Of a DNA stretch of 60,000 nucleotides, positions 1 through 8,800 are shown piece after piece. How positions within the stretch are numbered: the first letter of the stretch is position 1; every line of letters starts with the position of its first letter. Below the pieces are notes generated by a model. That model was not told where the DNA came from. It saw only the letters and a program-made list of their open reading frames with translations, and did not search any database. The position numbers were made by a program, and so were the translations under genes. Location: the NCBI GenBank assembly GCA_905221605.1, contig CAJNDS010000313.1, forward strand, positions 666,478 to 726,477. Reading direction: 5' to 3'. The stretch is from Symbiodinium natans (Eukaryota; Sar; Dinophyceae; Suessiales; Symbiodiniaceae).

Positions 1-23
1 ATCCTGGTTACATTCCGCCACAG

Positions 24-172
24 GCACCGGCGCGCCCCCTCGCGCAGCCTCGCGTCCCAGGGCCGCGCCGCGGGCCGCCTCGCGCTCCTCGTCGCGGCCC
101 CGCGAGGGCGCGGAGGCTCCCAAGGCCAAAGCGAGGGCGAAACGCAGCCCGAGTCCGAAGCCGAGATCTTAA
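24..172 (+). CDS. candidate terminal exon, Arg/Ser-Pro-rich basic tail
   Basis: After a CCACAG|G acceptor-like site, one frame runs to TAA at 170-172 and encodes about 49 residues rich in Arg, Ala, Ser and Pro, ending ...AKRSPSPKPRS. Such RS/SP-rich basic tails are common in nucleic-acid-binding proteins, but this is composition only and no folded domain is visible. The other two plus frames are also open because of the high GC content, so the frame choice rests on the natural-looking ending. The 5' part of the gene would lie outside the window. GC content here is much higher than in the flanking telomere-like DNA. Confidence 0.35.
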
Positions 173-189
173 GAAGCAGGTCTTGACGT

Positions 190-570
190 CCCCAACCACA
201 TGTTACCTTAGAGTAGTTGACAGTCTATAGGGTTCAGGGTTGAGGGGTCGCCGAAGAGAGGCCACCCACGCCGAACTCCGTGCCTTCTATAACCTGCAGA
301 AGGGAAATCAGACAATAAATCGACGAGCTAAAGAAACCGTAGCCCTGAACCGCAAACCGTAACACTTCTTCAAGTTCTGCAAGGCAGCAAACATGCAAAC
401 CTGCAAACCTGCACATAGGTTTCACCCCTGGAATCAGAGTCGCCCCTCTTGGCCTCGCCTTCTTGCGCCCTCGACACATGACCCGCCCAAACCCCCTTGC
501 ACCGTCCCGAAGCCCAACATTCCCTGCCAGAGGAGACCTCTGAATCCCAGCAACGTCTTGTAGCAATGTG
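190..570. other. non-repetitive spacer, no supported gene
   Basis: Mixed-composition sequence without telomeric runs. Open frames on the minus strand show no domain, and their composition is not distinct from background. Confidence 0.4.
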
Positions 571-573
571 CAA

Positions 574-729
574 CCCTAAGGGTCCATGTACCGAAATAGG
601 GAGTATTTGGGCCTTAAAGTACCTCCTATTTAGGGACTTTGGGGCCTTATTTGGGCCTTAAAGTACCTCCTATTTAGGGACTTTGGGGGCCCAAGGTATT
701 CCCCATTTAGGTACATGGACCCTTAGGGC
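574..729. mobile_element. MITE-like hairpin, family A, with internal 44-bp duplication
   Basis: Terminal inverted repeats open with CCCTAAGGGTCCATGTACC (574 on) and close with GGTACATGGACCCTTAGGG (to 729). The interior repeats a 44-bp block (604-647 and 648-691), whereas the sister copy at 32570-32678 has it once. There is no coding capacity. Family A recurs at 11755, 13611, 17374 (partial), 32570, 32714 and 33521. Confidence 0.7.
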
Positions 730-835
730 AAGGTGCCAAAGGTGCACTATATCCCGCTCCGTTTCAAAAGCTGTGCGATTTCAGCGTGTCTTGGGGTTTG
801 TTTGTTTGTACTTCAGCCCGTCAAATCATGACTTT

Positions 836-926
836 AGGGTTTAGGGTTTAGGGTTTAGGGTTTAGGGTTTAGGGTTTGGGGTTTGGGGTTTGGGGTTTGG
901 GGTTTGGGGTTTGGGGTTTGGGGTTT
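836..926 (+). repeat. telomeric tract TTTAGGG switching to TTTGGGG
   Basis: About six TTTAGGG units pass abruptly into about nine TTTGGGG units. The sharp change points to local amplification of a variant unit rather than random mutation. Confidence 0.9.
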
Positions 927-1013
927 AACGTCCGGGACAGCACGAAGCATGCAATGCCCGTGAGAGGCAGGGTTGAGAGTAGTTTGCATGGCCCCTCAAA
1001 AATGAAATGTACG

Positions 1014-1086
1014 AACCCCCCCCCCCCCCCCCCCCCAAAGCCCTATTCTTCACAACAAACTTTTATGCCTCCCCCCCCCCCCCCCA
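1014..1086. repeat. two poly-C tracts
   Basis: C runs at about 1015-1036 and 1071-1085 flank a short non-repetitive piece. Pro-rich frames here are artefacts of the C runs. Confidence 0.8.
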
Positions 1087-1269
1087 TTCAGGCCCCCCTA
1101 TATTACAGGGGAGTGGGGAAGCGTCCAGGAGCAGCAGCTGCACATTCCTGAGCCCGGACGCCAAGGAATTGCAGATTCCTTGTCTTGCTTGGAGCTTTCT
1201 CTTGGTCGCCCATTGGTACCCTGTTGCCTGTTTTTTCGTTCAAGGGATTTAGGGTTTCGGGTTTAGGGT

Positions 1270-1351
1270 CCTTAAACCCTAAACCCTAAACCCTAAACCC
1301 TAAACCCTAAACCCTGAACCCTGAACCCTGAACCCTGAACCCTAAACCCTT
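1270..1351 (-). repeat. CCCTAAA tract with CCCTGAA variants
   Basis: About six CCCTAAA units followed by four CCCTGAA units. Smaller broken tracts follow at 1487-1519 and 1690-1735. Confidence 0.9.
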
Positions 1352-1849
1352 GCTGGTGGTGGGACGCGGGCGGCAAAGGCCTATAAGGTCCTGAACCCTG
1401 AACTTTGTCCGCTCGCCAAATACAGCCCAAAACCTTCTTGAACAAAGCAAACATACCTTAAGCCCTAAACCCGAGATGGAAGATTGACCCTAAACCCTAA
1501 ACCCCAAACCCTAAACCCTTGTTTCTTAGCTGACCAGGGTTTGCATTGGGGTCGGTTTGTGCTGCGATTTCGGCCTGGCTGGCCTAGTGCTTGGTGTTCA
1601 GATGAGCACCCCAAGCCCTAAACCGCGGGGACCCTCAACTCCGAACTCCTGAGCCCGCGAGAATGCTGGCTTTGCGCAATACAGGGCTGTAGCCCTAAAC
1701 CCTAAACCCCAAACCCTAAACCCTAAATCCTAAATCCCAAAAATCCTATCGCCTAGAACCCTAAACGCCTAGGAATCAATACACGGCGCAGCCTGACTAC
1801 ATGAACCCGACCCTCGGCTCTGCAGGGCTTTTGTTTTTTTGCTGGAATT

Positions 1850-1937
1850 AGGGGTTTAGGGTTTAGGGTTTGGTGTTTAGGGTTTAGGGTTTAGGGTTTA
1901 GGGTTTAGGGTTTCGGGTTTAGAGTTTAGGGGTTAGG
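1850..1937 (+). repeat. TTTAGGG tract, slightly degenerate
   Basis: About eleven units, a few altered (TTTGGTG, TTTCGGG). Confidence 0.9.
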
Positions 1938-2570
1938 GTCTAGTGGCGCGTGCCCTGCCCTGGCTTGCCGAACCCCACCCCCGCTTGAGCTCCACCCTCG
2001 TCTTGGCCATTGCGGGTTTAGTCTGGCCCCCAAAACCGGAATAAGTCTAAGACCTAGGTTTTGCGCACATTTGAGCTTGAGCAGGTCCCAATGCATGTCA
2101 AAAAACGCAGGGCACACCAGAATGCGTGCTACCTTGTTTTTGTTGGCCTCGCCGCACTGCTTCTTTTGCTGGGGAGCCCGAAGGGGATCGGTGCCCACTA
2201 CGTGGAAAATTCTGTTCTTCCGAAGCTGTTCTTGTCGGTGGTTCGGTTTTCCAGGAGCCTTTCCGAGTGCTGTAATGTAGACTAATGAACCGTATGGACT
2301 GCCTATATACAAGTTCGTTTCTTTTCGGAAAACGCGAACTTCGAAAATGACACTTTCCAAGCCTGCGCAAGTGCCGGAAGTACTGTACATACCGGGTAAA
2401 ACGCAACTTTTTCCAGTCTGATCACAAATCCTCCGCGGCAAGACGTCCGGGCGGAGCGGGGTTTAGGGTTTAGGATTTAGTGTGGTGTGGGCCCGTTAGG
2501 GTGTAGGGGTTTGGGGTTTAGGGTCTGGGGGTTTTGAGTTCGTCGTGCGCCCGTCTTTAGAACCCAACAA

Positions 2571-2731
2571 CTAGGACCCAGAGTAGGCTCTTATTCCTTT
2601 CTTTTTAGGGTTTCGGCTCCTTTATAAGCCCCTTTAAACCTAAAAGGGGCCCTAAACCCTAAACCCTAAACCCTAAACCCTAAACCCTAAACCCTAAACC
2701 CTGTTTATTCCTCGGTTACTCTTGGGTCTAG
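2571..2731. mobile_element. MITE-like hairpin, family D, interrupted by telomeric DNA
   Basis: Left arm starts CTAGGACCCAGAGTAGGCTC. Right arm ends GGTTACTCTTGGGTCTAG. Between them a CCCTAAA run (2649-2702) sits in the right arm. The copy at 51814-51922 has the same arms with no telomeric DNA, so this copy was interrupted after it formed. Confidence 0.7.
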
Positions 2732-2732
2732 A

Positions 2733-2831
2733 CCATCTGTGCTGCTGGTGGCCATCACTCCAAGGATGCAGATGCAGCATCAGATGCACATGCAGTTTCA
2801 GAACCAAATTCAGCAGCAGGCCAGGGTTTAG
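2733..2831 (+). CDS. candidate exon fragment, Gln/Met-rich
   Basis: An open frame encodes a stretch dominated by Gln, Met and His (MQMQHQMHMQFQNQIQQQ), typical of low-complexity polyQ segments in eukaryotic regulatory or RNA-binding proteins. The frame stops at TAG 2829-2831, inside the first telomeric repeat that follows. A similar Q-rich patch lies about 1.2 kb downstream on the same strand (3981-4055), so the two may be neighbouring exons of one gene. No folded domain is visible. Confidence 0.35.
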   Translation, partial: PSVLLVAITPRMQMQHQMHMQFQNQIQQQARV

Positions 2832-2878
2832 GGTTTAGGGTTTTAGGGTTTAGGGTTTAGGGTTTGGGGTTTAGGGGC
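2823..2878 (+). repeat. TTTAGGG tract flanked by GGCCAGG direct repeats
   Basis: About seven units. The 7-bp GGCCAGG occurs on both sides (2819-2825 and 2876-2882), as if duplicated at insertion. Confidence 0.7.
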
Positions 2879-3023
2879 CAGGCTTGTGTACTTGGAGAGT
2901 CATGGGTAAGTGGTGGTTCTGAGTAGGAGAACTATGGTCTGAACCTTGCCCAGGGTACCTAAAACACCACTTCTAAACACCCTTCAGGTAGGTGGCTTTT
3001 GTGTCACATGGATTAGGGATAAC

Positions 3024-3031
3024 TTTTTTTT

Positions 3032-3062
<31 letters not shown>
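3024..3062 (+). repeat. T18 followed by G21
   Basis: A pure T run joined directly to a pure G run. The same T-then-G arrangement occurs at 52383-52411 (T19, G10). Confidence 0.9.
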
Positions 3063-3099
3063 TGGGGGTTGTGGGGGCGGAAGAGTTTGTGGTTTGGGT

Positions 3100-3836
3100 C
3101 AACCAGTCTGTAGCCTTGGGTTCTTTAGGTCATTTCGGTAGGCGGGCGCAAGCACTGATACCGAAAGAAAGCCACGAGAATCGAGAAGCACCTGCATCCG
3201 ACTTATTGAGTCGGCGCACCTTCGATTGTTGAACTGCGACGCCCTGAACACAAAGCAAGTCCAGTACAAGCGCGCTTTTGTTTTGCATAAGTAGGCTCAA
3301 CCTTGAAATGAGCTGCGCTTTGTGTCTTACCTTCAGTTGCTACTCCCTGCAGCCCTTCGACCTACAGGACGCCTTGACCAAAACCCCCCTAAACTCTAAA
3401 CCCTATAAAGCCTAAAGCCCCAGACCCTGCAACCACGGTACCGTAATCCTTAGAAAGTCTGCACGCTAAGGCCACGGTACCATAAACCCTAGACACCGAA
3501 CCTGATCCTGAACACCAAAGCACCTACAAGCACCTAAGCACCTCGAAGGCCTACGCCCGTAAGCCTTGAACTCCAAAACCCTGAGCCCTAAACCCGAAAC
3601 CCCAAGCCCAAAACCCCAAACGCGAAGCCCGAAACCCCAAACCCCAAACTCCAAACCCGAAACCCCAAACCCGAAACCCGAAACCCCGAAAACCGAAGCC
3701 CGACGCCCAGTCAGTAGCGGAGCTCCAAGAACCGCAGGTTCCCCAAAACCCAACAATCCCTTCAGCCCTTCAGCCCTGAAAGCCTTGAATTGAACTCCAA
3801 AACTCCGGACCCTCGAAGCCCCATCGAACCCCTAAA
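3100..3836. other. spacer with degenerate telomere-like DNA, no supported gene
   Basis: 3100-3360 is mixed unique sequence. 3580-3700 is a degraded CCCNAAA-like run whose open frames (PKPQT- or GFGVWG-type) are low-complexity artefacts. Confidence 0.5.
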
Positions 3837-3837
3837 C

Positions 3838-3967
3838 CTAGGGTTTAGGGTTTAGGGTTTAGGGTTTAGGGCTTAGGGCTTAGGGTTTAGGGTTTAGGGT
3901 TTAGGGTTGAGGCTTTAGGGTTTAGGGTTTCGGGCTTCGGGCTTCGGGCTTCGGGCTTAGGGCTTAG
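3838..3967 (+). repeat. TTTAGGG tract with CGGGCTT block
   Basis: TTTAGGG units give way to about four TTCGGGC units at 3930-3960, another local variant block. Confidence 0.85.
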
Positions 3968-3980
3968 GCCTGCCATGTAG

Positions 3981-4055
3981 GTGATGTACCAAGTGCAGCA
4001 GCACATCCAGCAGCAGATGCAGCAGTCGGCTGCTGGAGAGTTGGGTTCCCCAATG
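3981..4055 (+). CDS. candidate exon, Gln-rich
   Basis: Starts after an acceptor-like ATGTAG|G and encodes 25 codons beginning VMYQVQQHIQQQMQQ and ending in Gly/Ser/Pro, with CAG-biased codons. It runs straight into a TTTAGGG tract with no stop, as expected if an intron begins there. It resembles the Q/M-rich patch at 2733-2831 and could belong to the same gene. No domain can be named. Confidence 0.4.
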
Positions 4056-4115
4056 TTAGGGTTTAGGGTTTAGGGTTTAGGGTTTAGGGTTTAGGGTTTA
4101 GGGTTTAGGGTTTGG
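4056..4115 (+). repeat. TTTAGGG tract
   Basis: Eight near-perfect units directly abutting the Q-rich exon candidate. Confidence 0.9.
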
Positions 4116-4229
4116 GCCAACAGAGGGGCTTAGGAAATCTTGCTGTTTAGGGCTTAACATTTAGGGTGTAGGGTTTAGGGTTTATGCTTTAGGGTTTATG
4201 CCAACAGGGGGGCTTATGAAATCTTGCTG
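4116..4229. repeat. 30-bp direct repeats flanking a telomere-like insert
   Basis: 4116-4145 and 4200-4229 match at 28 of 30 positions (both start GCCAACAG and end AAATCTTGCTG). Between them lie 54 bp of degenerate TTTAGGG-type sequence. Confidence 0.85.
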
Positions 4230-4495
4230 CTTAGGGTTTAGGGCTTCTGGTTTCGAGGGTTTGAAGAGTTTAAGGAGTTTAGAGAGTTTAGAGAGTTTAG
4301 GGTTTCGGGGCCCGTAACCCAAGCCCTATAAACCCTAAACCCTCAACCCTATAAACCCTAAACCCTAAACCCTAAACCTCTCTGGTTTCGGAGTTTAGGA
4401 TGCTTTTTCGGGGAGTTTGGGGCCATTTGGGCTGCCACCCCGGCACCCCGGACCCTCCACAATTTGACCCTCGGCCTGATCCCTTATCAGCCGGG

Positions 4496-4557
4496 TTTAG
4501 GGTTTAGGGTTTAGGGTTTAGGGTTTAGGGTTTAGGGTTTAGGGTTTAGGGTTTAGG
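4496..4557 (+). repeat. TTTAGGG tract
   Basis: About nine perfect units; one of the cleaner arrays. Confidence 0.95.
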
Positions 4558-4844
4558 ACCATAGCCTCAGACCCCTGGCCCTCAAAACCCTCAGCCTTCC
4601 GAACCCTCAGCGCAACCTCAGGATTATCGAGTGCAGGTGCTCCAATACCGCCGAGATCCTAAGCCCTAAGCCCTAAACCCAATACTCCTTTACTTTGCGG
4701 AATCTTCCTTCAACACATCATGTTGTTTCCTAAAGCGCTAAACCTCCTGCATGAAGTGGTATCAGGCGTCCCCCAAACCTAAACCCTCAGCCCTGAACGC
4801 CAAACCTAAACTCCTTCATACCAGGTGCGTATTGAAGTCCTTGG

Positions 4845-4895
4845 GCCCTAAACCCTAAACCCTAAACCCCAAACCCTAAACCCTAAACCCTTGAG
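4845..4895 (-). repeat. CCCTAAA tract
   Basis: About six units, one CCCCAAA. Confidence 0.85.
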
Positions 4896-4914
4896 CTCAA
4901 ACAAACGCACGCGC

Positions 4915-4951
4915 CAAGGCCGGGTGCTGCCGCGCAGGCGCGCAGCTGAAG
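4915..4951 (+). CDS. possible short exon ending at a telomeric GT
   Basis: About twelve codons (AGCCRAGAQLK) lie between CAAG|G and CTGAAG|GTTTAGGG. If real, the 5' splice site GT is the first GT of the adjoining telomeric repeat. It is very short, so this rests on composition and boundary motifs only. Confidence 0.2.
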
Positions 4952-5335
4952 GTTTAGGGTTTAGGGTTTAGGGTTTGGGGTTTAGGGTTTCGGGTTTAGG
5001 GTTTAGGGTGTAGGAATAGGGTTTAGGGTTTTTGGGGTTTTAGGGTTTAGGGTTTGAGGTTTAGGGTTTAGGGAGGGTTTGAGGGTTTCGGGTTTGGGGT
5101 TTAGGGATGCAGGGATCAGGGTGTAGGAGTTTAGGGTTTCCGGGTTTGGGGGTTCAGGGTTTCGGATTTGGGGGTTCAGGGTTTAGGGTTTTACTTCGGC
5201 GTCTGGCTTGTAGGCTTGGGCCTAGGGCTTGGGGGGTTCAGGCGGTTTGAGGTTTTCCCTAAACCCTAAACCCTAAACCCTAAACCCTAAACCCTAAACC
5301 CTAAACCCTAAACCCTAAACCCTAAACCCTAACCT
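4951..5335. repeat. degenerate TTTAGGG field and inverted CCCTAAA array
   Basis: 4951-5240 is a degraded TTTAGGG field. 5257-5330 is a clean CCCTAAA array of ten or more units in the opposite orientation. Confidence 0.9.
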
Positions 5336-5446
5336 TTTTGATGTAGCGTTTAGGGCATAAAGGGGTGTCGAGTCCCCCCTGCACAGGCTTGTCCAATGTA
5401 AGCCTTCAACCGTGAACGCTGTACTCAGAGCCCTTCACCTTGACCC

Positions 5447-5570
5447 ATATGAAGCAGGGTTTATATTTCTGTTTTTGGTGAGTGTGTATAAGGTCCATTT
5501 TTAATATTGGTGAGTGTATGTACTTGGTGTCCTTTTGAGGATACAAGAAATATAAACCCTACTTCATATA
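5447..5570. mobile_element. MITE-like hairpin, singleton, AT-rich
   Basis: Inverted repeats of about 23 bp, TATGAAGCAGGGTTTATATT at 5449 and its complement ending at 5568, flank a 75-bp loop with two GGTGAGTGT motifs. No coding capacity. Confidence 0.7.
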
Positions 5571-5967
5571 AGGCTCATCTATGTGGGGCTTAAGGTTTTT
5601 ATAGGGGTGGATGCTTTCTGGGCCTTCTCGGATTCCTTAGGACCGGGGGGGGGGGCCTCAACCTGACAGCAGTTAGAAAGTTCAGGGTTTCGGGTTTATG
5701 CACCTATGTGGGGTTGATCTAGATTTAGCCCTCCAGCCCAAGCCACGCTGCTGGTTGAGACACCAAGCCGCCATCGGAGTTTAGATCTGACCCCACACCC
5801 CAAACCCATTCCCCCACATGCTGACGAAAACTGTCATGAATCGGTGGTGCCTGTTTCTTTTCGTAACACCACGTGCAGGGTTCAGGTGGTTATCACCTAG
5901 GTTTCACTATTTGGGGCTGAGGGTTTAGGGGAGGGTTATGCCTTGAGTTGTTTGAGTTGCAGCAGAA

Positions 5968-6153
5968 GTGGGCCCTTTTTGTGCGTGTTCCGGGTTGCTG
6001 CCTGAGGCGCCCCGCGCCCAAAAAGATCTGAGCAACTTCCTTGGGGCTCTCACAAGCGCGATTGGGGCCGACTGTTTCGCAAGAGCACTCGGCCCGAAAC
6101 CTTCGCCTGACACCCTTGCAATCCCAAACCCTAAGCCCGAAGCAAACCCCTAA
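5968..6153 (+). CDS. candidate exon, unknown protein
   Basis: A 61-codon frame with balanced, protein-like composition. Residues about 10-45 read GLLPEAPRAQKDLSNFLGAL and continue with Ser, Ile, Asp and Cys before a Pro-rich end, suggesting an amphipathic helix. The last dozen codons (NPKPEANP) come from degraded telomeric sequence and are probably not coding, so a real exon would end near 6115. No family recognised. Confidence 0.35.
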   Translation: MGPFCACSGLLPEAPRAQKDLSNFLGALTSAIGADCFARALGPKPSPDTLAIPNPKPEANP

Positions 6154-6492
6154 TCCCTACGCTCTTAGCCCTCTGGTCAGGAGGCTGCTTTCAAGAACCC
6201 CGAGGCATCGTAAAAAGACGGAGCATCTGGGGGCTTGTATTTCATGGACTTTTTGACTGTTTAGGGTTTAGGGTTTAGGATTTAGGGTTTTTCAGGTTAT
6301 CGGTATGGGGTTGTTACATGTTAAGCTAACACTTATTGTCGCGAGTTTTTCTAGAGAATCGCTGGAATCCCCAAAAAGAGTCCCTGGAGTGCCCAACCCC
6401 AAGAGTAACTTCAGATAATCCCCGGCCAGAGTATCTCCAGAGAATCCTGTGAGTGCCCAAGCCCAGAGTGAGCCGGCAGGAAGCCAGTTTGA

Positions 6493-6950
6493 TTGAAGGA
6501 GCTCGGGACGCTGGCGCCAGATGAGCTCCAGAGCGTGCTCACATGGGTGTGTATACCCCGTTTGGGGGTACACCAGAAGGGGATGGGGATGGTGAAAGCA
6601 GCGAGGTGAACCCTCGCTTCACCGGCGTAACCAAGGACGCCATGCTCAGGGCCCTCAGCGAGCTGGACGAGTAGAAGGCCATCGTCAACCCGCCGCAATC
6701 GGCTGCAGACAAGGCTGCAGAAGCAGTCGAGACGCTTGTGGAGCAGCTCTGCAAGGCCTACGCTGGCGGCTGGGAAGACAACGAGACAAGCACACGGCCT
6801 TCGTGAGGGGGCTGCTAGAGCGAGGTGTGGCAGGGCCTGCCATGTTCGGGCCTTGACCTCGTCCTTGGCTTTGACAGCCAGGTTCGACGCCTTCGTGGAA
6901 GAGGTGAAGAAGGTTGTCGCAACAACCAACACGTCTAGACCCAGTTTTAG
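6493..6950 (+). pseudogene. decayed protein-coding block, unknown family
   Basis: Coding-like stretches follow each other in changing plus frames. 6493-6530 gives KELGTLAPDELQSVLTWV. 6573-6661 gives EVNPRFTGVTKDAMLRALSE with LDE next, then a TAG. The same frame resumes with SAADKAAEAVETLVEQLCKA and a Trp-Glu-Asp run until TGA. A shifted frame gives KHTAFVRGLLERGVAGPAMF. A last piece at 6880-6935 gives RFDAFVEEVKKVVATTNTSR. The helical, Ala/Glu-rich character persists across the breaks, which suggests one gene with a nonsense change and frame shifts, or several exons with short introns. Homology could not be tested. Confidence 0.45.
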
Positions 6951-6971
6951 GGTTTAGGGTTTAGGGTTTGT
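6948..6971 (+). repeat. short TTTAGGG tract
   Basis: Three units abutting the end of the decayed coding block. Confidence 0.85.
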
Positions 6972-7188
6972 TTTCACCTGCTCCTGCAGAAAGTGAGTGA
7001 GCCCGCAAGTTCCTTACCCGCAGGGTGGGGATGTCGACGTAAAAATGTTCAGTGCGTGTGGCGCTTAGGCTGCCTAAGCCTTAAACCCTAAAACCTAAAC
7101 CCTAAACCCTAAACCTTAGGAGTTTTGTGGTGTGTTTGCAGACTTAGACAGCCTCCCTACACCTTCAAAACCTCGATGCACAGGGCTT

Positions 7189-7211
7189 CGGGGGGGGGGG
7201 GGGGGGGGGGG
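7189..7211 (+). repeat. poly-G run
   Basis: More than 20 consecutive G, followed by a short TTTAGGG run at 7238-7258. Confidence 0.9.
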
Positions 7212-7345
7212 CTGCAAAGCAGAAGATGAAAAATGTTTAGGGTTTAGGGTTTAGGGTAAACAGGTAGACCCAAAACCCTTGAACCCTTATCAGCCTCAAG
7301 TACAGCCTTAAGTACGCTATATCTAGGTCCTTTTCAGGTGGTGCG

Positions 7346-7420
7346 GTAGCCCTTACCCTAAACCCTAAACCCTAAACCCTAAACCCTGAACCCTAAACCC
7401 TAAACCCGAAACCCTAATAT
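7346..7420 (-). repeat. CCCTAAA tract
   Basis: About ten units, slightly degenerate. Confidence 0.9.
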
Positions 7421-7506
7421 AGCCCTTAGTGCCCTTACATCGGAAGCTTTTAGAAGGCACCCTTCCCTCCCAGGACCCGTATCCTAAGCCCTAAAGCCCT
7501 TGACCC

Positions 7507-7624
7507 TACTCGGAGGTTCATGGATACTTGTAAGTAGGGTTTAGGGTTTAGGGTTCAGGGTTTAGGGTTTAGGGTTTAGGGTTTAGGGTTTAGGGTTTAG
7601 GGTTTAGGGTTTAGGGTTTAGGGT
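7507..7624. repeat. family B left arm running into a TTTAGGG array
   Basis: 7510-7536 matches the family B arm (GGAGGTTCATGGATACTTGT). It then passes directly into about twelve TTTAGGG units at 7537-7624 with no matching right arm, so the element was truncated or interrupted there. Confidence 0.7.
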
Positions 7625-7982
7625 AACTACGATTCTAACCTAAACCGTAAACCCTGAACGCCAACCTTCAACCTTAAACCCTATACCCTATATCCTGTAC
7701 CCTGTGAACCCTAAACCCTCAACCCTAATGACCCAACCGTACCCCACAAGTACCAAGTAAATCCCTCACCCCGTGCACCACCCACCCCTCCAATACACCT
7801 TAATTAAGGAACATTCCTTTAAATATAAGAGGGTTCCTCATACGGTCTGCCCTAAACCCCAAAGCCCAAGCCCAAACCCCAAACCCTAAACTCGAAACCC
7901 TAAACCCTGAACCGATTAACGGTTCAGTGTTTTGGGTAGTTTTTTGACAGGGGTTTAGGGGGGTATTGGAGTCTTTGGGCAG

Positions 7983-8045
7983 GCCATCTGCGCTTTTGCT
8001 GCCGCGGCAACCGCTGCGGCGCTGGTCTATTACCAGGCTTCGAAG
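7983..8045 (+). CDS. candidate exon, Ala-rich hydrophobic segment
   Basis: After GGGCAG|G, 21 codons read AICAFAAAATAAALVYYQAS followed by Lys, a hydrophobic Ala-rich stretch that could be a signal or membrane segment. The frame then enters a CCCTAAA tract. Confidence 0.35.
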
Positions 8046-8050
8046 TCCTA

Positions 8051-8225
8051 CACCCTAAACCCCAAACCCTAAACCCTGAACCCTAAACCCTAAGCCCTAA
8101 GCCCTATCCCTAATTAAACCGATTCGTGGTTGAGGGTTTAGGGTTTAGGGTTTTCTAAGCAGCATACTTCTCATGAAGCCTAAGCACCAAACCCTACTTC
8201 TACACGTACCCATGAACCTTCAATT
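8051..8225. repeat. telomeric tracts and family B right arm
   Basis: CCCTAAA units at 8051-8105, TTTAGGG at 8131-8153, then a family B right arm (TACCCATGAACCTTC) at 8191-8224 with no nearby left arm. Confidence 0.6.
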
Positions 8226-8384
8226 TGGCTCTCCTCCCAGTACTTCGTTTGGACGTTCTCGACATTATGAGGCCCCTAAACCCCTGAACCTAACCCCTCT
8301 TTTCATCCCCTGTAGCTCTGCCAAGTTCCAGCCCTATGTTTTTTAGCGTTCAGAGTTTAGGGTCTAGGGTTTGGGGCTTGCGGG

Positions 8385-8470
8385 AGGGCAGAAGCTGTGA
8401 AGGATGGGATGCAGACGAACTTCGAAAGCTTCGTGAAATGCGAAGAGCAGCCATGGCCTAACCTATTCCT
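8385..8470 (+). CDS. possible exon, frame ambiguous
   Basis: One frame gives AEAVKDGMQTNFESFVKCEE. Another gives DADELRKLREMRRAAMA and then TAA. Both look protein-like and neither matches a known family by eye. The downstream 8500-8910 frame crosses a poly-G run and is not supported. Confidence 0.25.
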
Positions 8471-8776
8471 TTTAGGGTTTGCCGAAACTCCACTTTTAAT
8501 TGCCTGCTTCCAAAATTTTTCCTCAGAAAATGAGGGCCCCCCAAGGCAAGGTGCAGCGGTCCCAGCCAAGACGGGTTTCCAAGTCCTATAGGAGGCCCCC
8601 AGAAATGTTCCCAGTCGCTTTGAGGGGGTTTCAAATGGTTTCCAGGAAATCCTTAAGGGGGTCCGCACAGGTCCGCAGCAAGGTTCCAGGCGGTCCGAGC
8701 GTGTCTAATCGGGTTTGGGGTGCAGGGAGCCCTGCACTCGAAATCCTGTTAGCAGAAGGTAACTTTGAGGTTGGGG

Positions 8777-8800
8777 GCGGGGGGGGGGGGGGGGGGGGGG
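8777..8800 (+). repeat. poly-G run
   Basis: More than 20 G in a row. 8850-9300 beyond it is mixed DNA with scattered CCCTAAA-like remnants and no supported gene. Confidence 0.9.
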
